Below the pieces are notes generated by a model. It was not told the origin of the DNA and did not search any database. It worked only from the letters and a program-made list of their open reading frames with translations. Position numbers and translations under genes: made by a program. A DNA stretch of 64,000 nt, taken from contig JTDE01001367.1 in the NCBI GenBank assembly GCA_014338405.1, forward strand, positions 61,195-125,194, given 5' to 3'. Source of the DNA: Paragonimus skrjabini miyazakii. Its lineage: Eukaryota; Platyhelminthes; Trematoda; Plagiorchiida; Troglotrematidae. Shown piece after piece: positions 58,917 through 64,000 of the stretch. Within the stretch, counting starts at the first letter, position 1. The number at the start of each line of letters is the position of its first letter.

Positions 58917-59279
58917 ATGTATAGTTGTACGTTGAAATCTCATAGTCTATCACAGAATACAACTGCGTTCAAACCGTACATTCACCAGTTATACGTGCTA
59001 ATAAAACTGTTTGAACAAACAACCGACTGGAGAATTGCGTCTTTTACAACAGACCATAAGAATCACCTTGGTAAACCGAAATGCAGATTTCAGACGGACT
59101 TTGACGCGATTAGGTGCGCTGAAATTTGCCAGCCAGATCTGACAACTGCTGAGGACTTCGTGGAAATTGCGCTACAGAGGCTTCACACAGCTTACGCCTA
59201 TAACTGCACTGCACGTAAATCAAAGGTGAACGCGTCATCAGAACTTTACCGTGGTCTTTTTAAAACAGTGGAAAAGTGA
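58917..59279 (+). CDS. Terminal exon of an unknown gene
   Basis: 120 codons to TGA, either from the ATG at 58917 or from an acceptor (cacttatgtatag) ending at 58923. Composition is protein-like: IHQLYVLIKLFEQTTDWRIA, then a segment with spaced cysteines (CRFQTDFDAIRCAEICQ), then a helical ALQRLHTAYAYNCTARKS. An AATAAA signal lies 110 nt after the stop, supporting a real 3' end. It has no recognised domain, but the conserved-looking Cys spacing might indicate a secreted or metal-binding protein. Confidence 0.55.
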   Translation: MYSCTLKSHSLSQNTTAFKPYIHQLYVLIKLFEQTTDWRIASFTTDHKNHLGKPKCRFQTDFDAIRCAEICQPDLTTAEDFVEIALQRLHTAYAYNCTARKSKVNASSELYRGLFKTVEK

Positions 59280-59388
59280 TCACGAAGCTAGTAGTGTTTG
59301 TAAGGTGTATACTGTTACTCCATTTTCTGCCATTTTTGTAGACTGTAAAGCAATCTAGAGTACTTTCCACAAAACCGTCAGACTTTTG

Positions 59389-59394
59389 AATAAA
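59389..59394 (+). terminator. Polyadenylation signal AATAAA
   Basis: A canonical hexamer 110 nt downstream of the stop codon at 59277-59279. Confidence 0.5.
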
Positions 59395-60971
59395 AATACA
59401 CCGCTAAGACTGTTTTATAAACTTTGGGCTAAGAGTCTACGGAATAGAAAGTGACTCGGTAACCTTTCAAGTGGATAAGTCTGTTTGGTGCATCTGATCT
59501 AATTTCAATGAAATCTGCTTATTGTGAGGATAATACGTAAGGACTCTTTCTCTGGGACGGTCACAATTAAGAGAAAATTAAATATCAAGAAGTTTTTCTT
59601 TCTTGAGCAAAAGTCAAATTTCAACAATGAAGTTTGGACTTCTGAAGAGACTAAACAATCGAAAACCGCCAAGTCTGGTGATCAGAATTCAAGGTTGATA
59701 TGTGGTCTTAAGATGGTTATTTTGCTTACTATTTTTGGTCCGTCAAAATTCGCCAAAATGGAAGTATATTCCGTGAAACGGGGCAATGTGCTGATTCGTT
59801 TCAACTTTCCAAGGGGTAAAAAGAGGTGCATGACAATAAATATTCTGTCAGCCTAGCCACAACAATGTTAAACTCATAGAAATGGTGGCAAGGGAGAAAA
59901 ACCAAAAGGCCATATAAACCACTAGAACCTTCTAAACCAATAAAAGGTGGCTTCAGGCTTTAAATCAATATTTTACTTGGCTGTCCCAGCGGTTATTACC
60001 AATATACCTTAACAAGAGTGACGTCAAACTCATTGATTAACCGCTCTTCTATTTGCGTATGTGCTAGCAAAAACGGAGTTATATTTTACGAATCAATTGA
60101 TCGACATCAGTTTCACCACCTTCAGCAACTTAAGTGCTAACAGCCGTTTGTAACAGCCTGTCAGAGGAAACTTTGAGATGATGTGGAGGTTTTGATAACC
60201 TATTTAGTTATTGGTGGTAATATTTTGTAGGTTTGTTACTACTTGCTGAAACCGCATCTTGAATACTGCTTTCAGGTAAATTCTGCATGCTTAGTGCGTG
60301 ATAAAATGTGTAGAAACGTTGACTGCGCATGGATATTCGTGCAGTTCATGATTTGAGGGACCCGTCTTATTCAAAAAGATTGGGTACACTCTGCATGTTT
60401 GTACAGTTTTACCACATTCATAAGGATGCAAGTTCCTCACCTACCATAAAATAACCCGTCGCATCGCCCATAACCCCCTTGGAATTTTGTGCATGCAAGA
60501 ACACGGGTTCTCTTACATTTATTTGCTGAAATTTACTAAATCTCGGCTAGCAAGTGAAAAAATGAAGGCGGAAACTTGCCTTCTTCTTTAAACTGCCGAT
60601 AGCTGTAATTCTCTTCTATACAATATAGTGCCTGCATAATTTATCGAAGGGTTTGTGCATAAAGTTGTAACCGATCGTTGTTGTTGCGGTCGTTGTCTTT
60701 TCCTCTGAAATTTTACTTTCTTATCCACAATCCATTATATATATACCATATTCTGTTTATTTGCTGCTCTGTTTACGTTCATCACTGTCCGCCTGATTAG
60801 TTCAGTCTCACTGATCGTTCCTTTTTTGATGGTCTGTTTGGATGAGAGCATTTCTACTTGAACCTCGTTTCACTCATCCAGCACTTGAAGCTCTACAAGT
60901 GCCGGGCTTTTCCGATCTTCATTCTTACTTCCGAAGTACGTAGTTTTCACTGCAGACAGGTTGATACCCAC
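59395..60971. other. No firm gene
   Basis: A 110-codon Lys-rich plus frame (59524-59856), followed by AATAAA near 59939, could be a terminal exon, but no acceptor or motif was found. The rest shows nothing recognisable. Confidence 0.3.
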
Positions 60972-61095
60972 CTTTTTGCAATTCAAAGCTCACAATAAGT
61001 CTATTCGTCTGCGTCGTTGCTTTAAAATTGTGTCTAAAATCTGCCACATTCAGTGGGATAATGTAGAGTGCTTCACGTTTTGTTTCCAGTAAGCC
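60972..61095 (-). CDS. Candidate internal exon, unknown gene
   Basis: Acceptor gcgcaatgctgtttcacag and donor AAAAAG|gtgggt bracket 124 nt: phase-0 start, 41 codons, one trailing base. It encodes GLLETKREALYIIPLNVADF, then RLIVSFELQK. The surrounding frame is open for 97 codons (60925-61218), so an unspliced reading is also possible. No family was recognised. Confidence 0.4.
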
Positions 61096-61921
61096 CTGTG
61101 AAACAGCATTGCGCATACTATTAACTAGGTAAAGACGTCGAACTTTTTTATTATTTGAAGCGTAGCTACATATACGTTTCGAAGAGAGGCATCTAGACTT
61201 CGATTTATGTAAATTCACAGTCCTCCTGAATTGTTGTATCCTGCTAATTGCTTATCAAGTTACTGCCTCAGTTTTCGTGAATAGATCTCTAGAAATATCC
61301 ATCTGCTTTCCTAGCTTCATCTTCAACCTTGTTCACCATACCTTCAAGACTCGATAAGACCACCGGTTACCTCCTTTATGATCGATACTTGGAAACACTT
61401 GCATTTGGCTACTTTCATTCGTAGTTCCTAGATTACTGCTCGCTGCTGCCAGCCATGTGAATAATTTAACTCGCCGATTTGTTAAACAGCCAGTTTCACA
61501 GCGTTACCGGATGTAACTCTCACAGGTTAAGCTTCGCGCTAAGTTACCACCATAAATTTGAAATAATGAAGCATTTAGGATAGATTCACGATGAGTTTGC
61601 AATTTACAGTCGCTATTTACTGCCGGGCGTCATTCGTCTGTACGCAGAGAATTTAGTCAAGTGGGCAAGCACTTAGCCAGTCCGAAACCCGCCGATGTTT
61701 GAATGCCATGAGTCCTTCCGAGGAAGGAGTTTAATTCACGGAGTCAGATTTTGCCAATTCTATAAGGCAGACGATTATCTCGTCGACAGAATCAGGGCCG
61801 TGAAGGATTGCGCTGAACTCGACTGCTGTTTTACAAATCTGGGCTTCTTAGCTGTCAAAATTCCGGACTTCATAGCATATTCAGCAATCACGTATTCGAC
61901 TAACTTTTCAGTTTTTTGTAG
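61096..61921. other. No firm gene
   Basis: A 95-codon plus frame (61695-61982) overlaps the next exon in another frame. It is not supported by splice sites. Confidence 0.3.
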
Positions 61922-61996
61922 GTGGATTTTAAGCCGGCAAACCGTTCTATGCATACAAATGAACTATATGGCTACTACATAACTTTTAAGCATACA
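61922..61996 (+). CDS. Candidate 75-nt exon, weak dynein-like motif
   Basis: A strong acceptor (acttttcagttttttgtag) and donor CATACA|gtaaac give 25 codons in phase 0-0, reading VDFKPANRSMHTNELYGYYI and then TFKHT. The NELYG context faintly recalls the LNPKA-x-NELYG block of dynein heavy-chain AAA modules, but neighbouring dynein motifs were not found. Treat it as an exon of unknown identity. Confidence 0.4.
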
Positions 61997-62209
61997 GTAA
62001 ACCAGTTACTTCTAGTGACTAGCTAGAAATAGGTCGAAGATTCAGCAAAGACGCCAATAAAGGAACATAACGCCGGATGCGTGCTGTGTGGTCCTTCGCA
62101 ATATCAGTATCCAACCTTGTTAATACCCTCCTTAAATTTCGCAAAATAAGTATATGATTGCCGTGGTAAGTAAGTTGCGGTGGGCGAACAGTACAGCGTT
62201 GCTATCAAC

Positions 62210-62292
62210 TTAGTAGTTATGCATCTTTTCGGAAAAAGGATGACCAAAATTATAAGTGCAAACGACTCGGCTAGCACCAAGGAGGGCTTTAT
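62210..62292 (-). CDS. Candidate terminal exon
   Basis: A strong acceptor (catattttattcctag) is followed by two leading bases and 26 codons to TAG/TAA (KALLGASRVVCTYNFGHPFS). It is short, with no recognised family and no nearby polyadenylation signal. Confidence 0.35.
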
Positions 62293-63623
62293 CTAGGAAT
62301 AAAATATGCAACAAGGAATGTGTTTCTGACTGGTTTTTTTTAACCAGGTGGATGGTAAGTAAATTCTTCAATATGGGATGGCATAATTTACACATGCTTA
62401 GTAATGTGAGCAATCAGACTCAGGAGATTTAATTAAAATAGGAAATTTGATACTTATCATATAAATATATCCCTTGTTATTCTAATATTTAGCCCCCGCT
62501 GTATTCCACTTCAAGCTCAATTGTTTGCTTTTAATCTTTCATCACTTTCAATGTAGTTGATCACAACTTTTATATTCAAATGGAATTTCTGATCAGTCAC
62601 TGTAAAATGAAGCACTGGACACTAGCTTTGACCTTGATGAAACACTTTCTTAGTGCTTATCCTTTCCATGGCCCGGATGTTACGTCAAACCATACTCCCA
62701 TGAGACAATAGTGTTGGCTACTATGTACTTGATGCTGCCCTAAAAGGAGCAACACTCATGGCTGGTGATTGTTCTCAAGAAAGACTAGCTAACAGTTCCG
62801 TCTGAATAAAAATAACCTGTGAACGAATGTTGGATCACCGTTGCACTCAAGAAAAATGAACGAACCTATTAAATTCGCTAAAGTTTCTGTGGATTCTGAA
62901 AATGTTTATCAGTGTGTATACCCAAATGTACAACATTAACTTTTCAACCTGAGTTGTACTGCAAAAGTATCATTAACAACCGTTGCACTTGTAATGAGGA
63001 TTATTACACGGCAGTCAGCTGGAGGCAAGTTAGGCTTCATTATTAGTAGAATGACTTGTTCAAGTTATATTGCAAGTTCCAAAAACCGATGCACCAGATT
63101 ATAAAACCGACTATTGTAACAGCGTTGTCGACCACCTTCTCGGGTGGAAATTTTTAAAAGCATTCTAAAAAACTAAATCACACAACTTTCGTACACTTTA
63201 GATGAAAAATATCGGAGTTGTGCACTGATGCGCACGACAGTGTGGTTGAGATTGAAAAATTTGCCCAGCCCCGGTAGGTTTTCTTTCAAAATGATCACTT
63301 ATGATAATGTGACGTGTCTTATGGATACTTTGTACCAGACAACTAGGGCATATGACATCCAGAGGAATGCGAATTAATTCTGTTTATCTCCAGCTAAAGA
63401 AAGCGCGGCAATGCATAGTCAGACCTAACTTTTTCATCGGCCTGAGCCGGCTCTAATCGAATCACTTTTAGATGGCATACACGTTGGAGGAAGCAAAGCA
63501 GCGGACGTCAGCGAACATTTTTTGGCGTATTGTAAGAAGTGTCTGAAGTACTGTGTAATAGCATGATCACTCTCAATGTTGTAATTGCGGTGTACTGGAA
63601 GGAGGTTGTCAGCGACAAGCTAA
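62293..63623. other. Non-coding stretch
   Basis: Nothing recognised on either strand. Confidence 0.4.
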
Positions 63624-63624
63624 T

Positions 63625-63846
63625 TTATTCACTTTGTAGAAAAAGTTGGTCCTGTTGAATGTGTCCATGATACGTGTGATTAACGAGGATGTACTGCGAA
63701 CAAGAGGTGAGTTTTACATCTCGAACTGGTTCCGTTCGACCAAACGAATTCCTAGTAGCCCACCCACTTGGACCCTGTAAAGGTCGCCGAATACACCCTT
63801 GATAAAAAGTAGTGCCGGTCAAAGTAAATTTTTGTGAAGAAACCAT
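63625..63846 (-). CDS. Candidate coding exon, unknown protein
   Basis: An ATG-initiated frame of 73 codons to TAA, with AATAAA overlapping the stop codon (63624-63629 in complement). The peptide has a basic N-terminal half (FYQGCIRRPLQGPSGWATRN) and a polar C-terminus. It could be a small gene or the last exon of one beyond the window. No domain was recognised. Confidence 0.35.
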   Translation of the reverse strand: MVSSQKFTLTGTTFYQGCIRRPLQGPSGWATRNSFGRTEPVRDVKLTSCSQYILVNHTYHGHIQQDQLFLQSE

Positions 63847-64000
63847 TGACTATACACTGAAACCGATACTGTCCTAGTTTTTTCTTTCCCCACCTATCAA
63901 TCGCCTTTTTTCTCAATCAACTCTCTGTCCGCTTTGTCAAATTAATCAGTAACTTTTGCTAGACTAGACATAAAACAAAGAGCAATGGTGAACACAACAT

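Overview
The window looks like nuclear DNA of a parasitic flatworm, most probably a digenean close to the schistosomes. Four observations support this. It is AT-rich, with small exons scattered across long non-coding stretches. Several apparent introns are only 38-46 nt long, as is typical of schistosome genes. It carries tRNA-headed SINEs with an embedded hammerhead ribozyme, which is the architecture of the schistosome Sm-alpha family. It also carries decayed CR1-like and Penelope-like retroelements. No bacterial gene organisation, CRISPR array, rRNA or canonical tRNA was seen. The genus is an inference.

Layout. 0-4.5 kb: a decayed Sm-alpha-like SINE (1.4-1.6 kb) and a frameshifted CR1-like LINE reverse transcriptase (3.4-4.4 kb). 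4.9-17.3 kb: candidate exons of unrecognised genes on both strands, including a plus-strand chain with one membrane segment (9.6-11.1 kb) and a minus-strand pair separated by a 46-nt intron (14.6-15.2 kb). 18.5-27.2 kb: a Penelope 3' scrap (19 kb), isolated exons, a decayed SINE (23.5 kb), and a nearly full-length but broken Penelope-like element with GIY-YIG remains (25.5-27.2 kb). A copy of that element's 3' end lies upstream of it in inverted orientation. 28.7-37.3 kb: candidate exons and a plus-strand RING-H2 E3 ligase gene. 38-44 kb: further exons, including one WD40-like, and two nearly identical SINEs with intact-looking hammerheads. 46-54 kb: a 134-codon unknown exon, a second tRNA-headed SINE family, and a complete minus-strand RNF126/RNF115-like E3 ligase gene (about 237 residues). 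54-64 kb: mostly non-coding, with a few terminal or internal exons.

The best supported genes are the two RNF126-like ubiquitin ligases, on opposite strands about 11 kb apart. They share the RING layout and the phase-0 intron between the sixth and seventh zinc ligands, but their upstream exons have diverged. No shared pathway links the other candidate exons, most of which have no recognisable family. For those, confidence rests on splice-site quality and reading-phase agreement, and is deliberately low.
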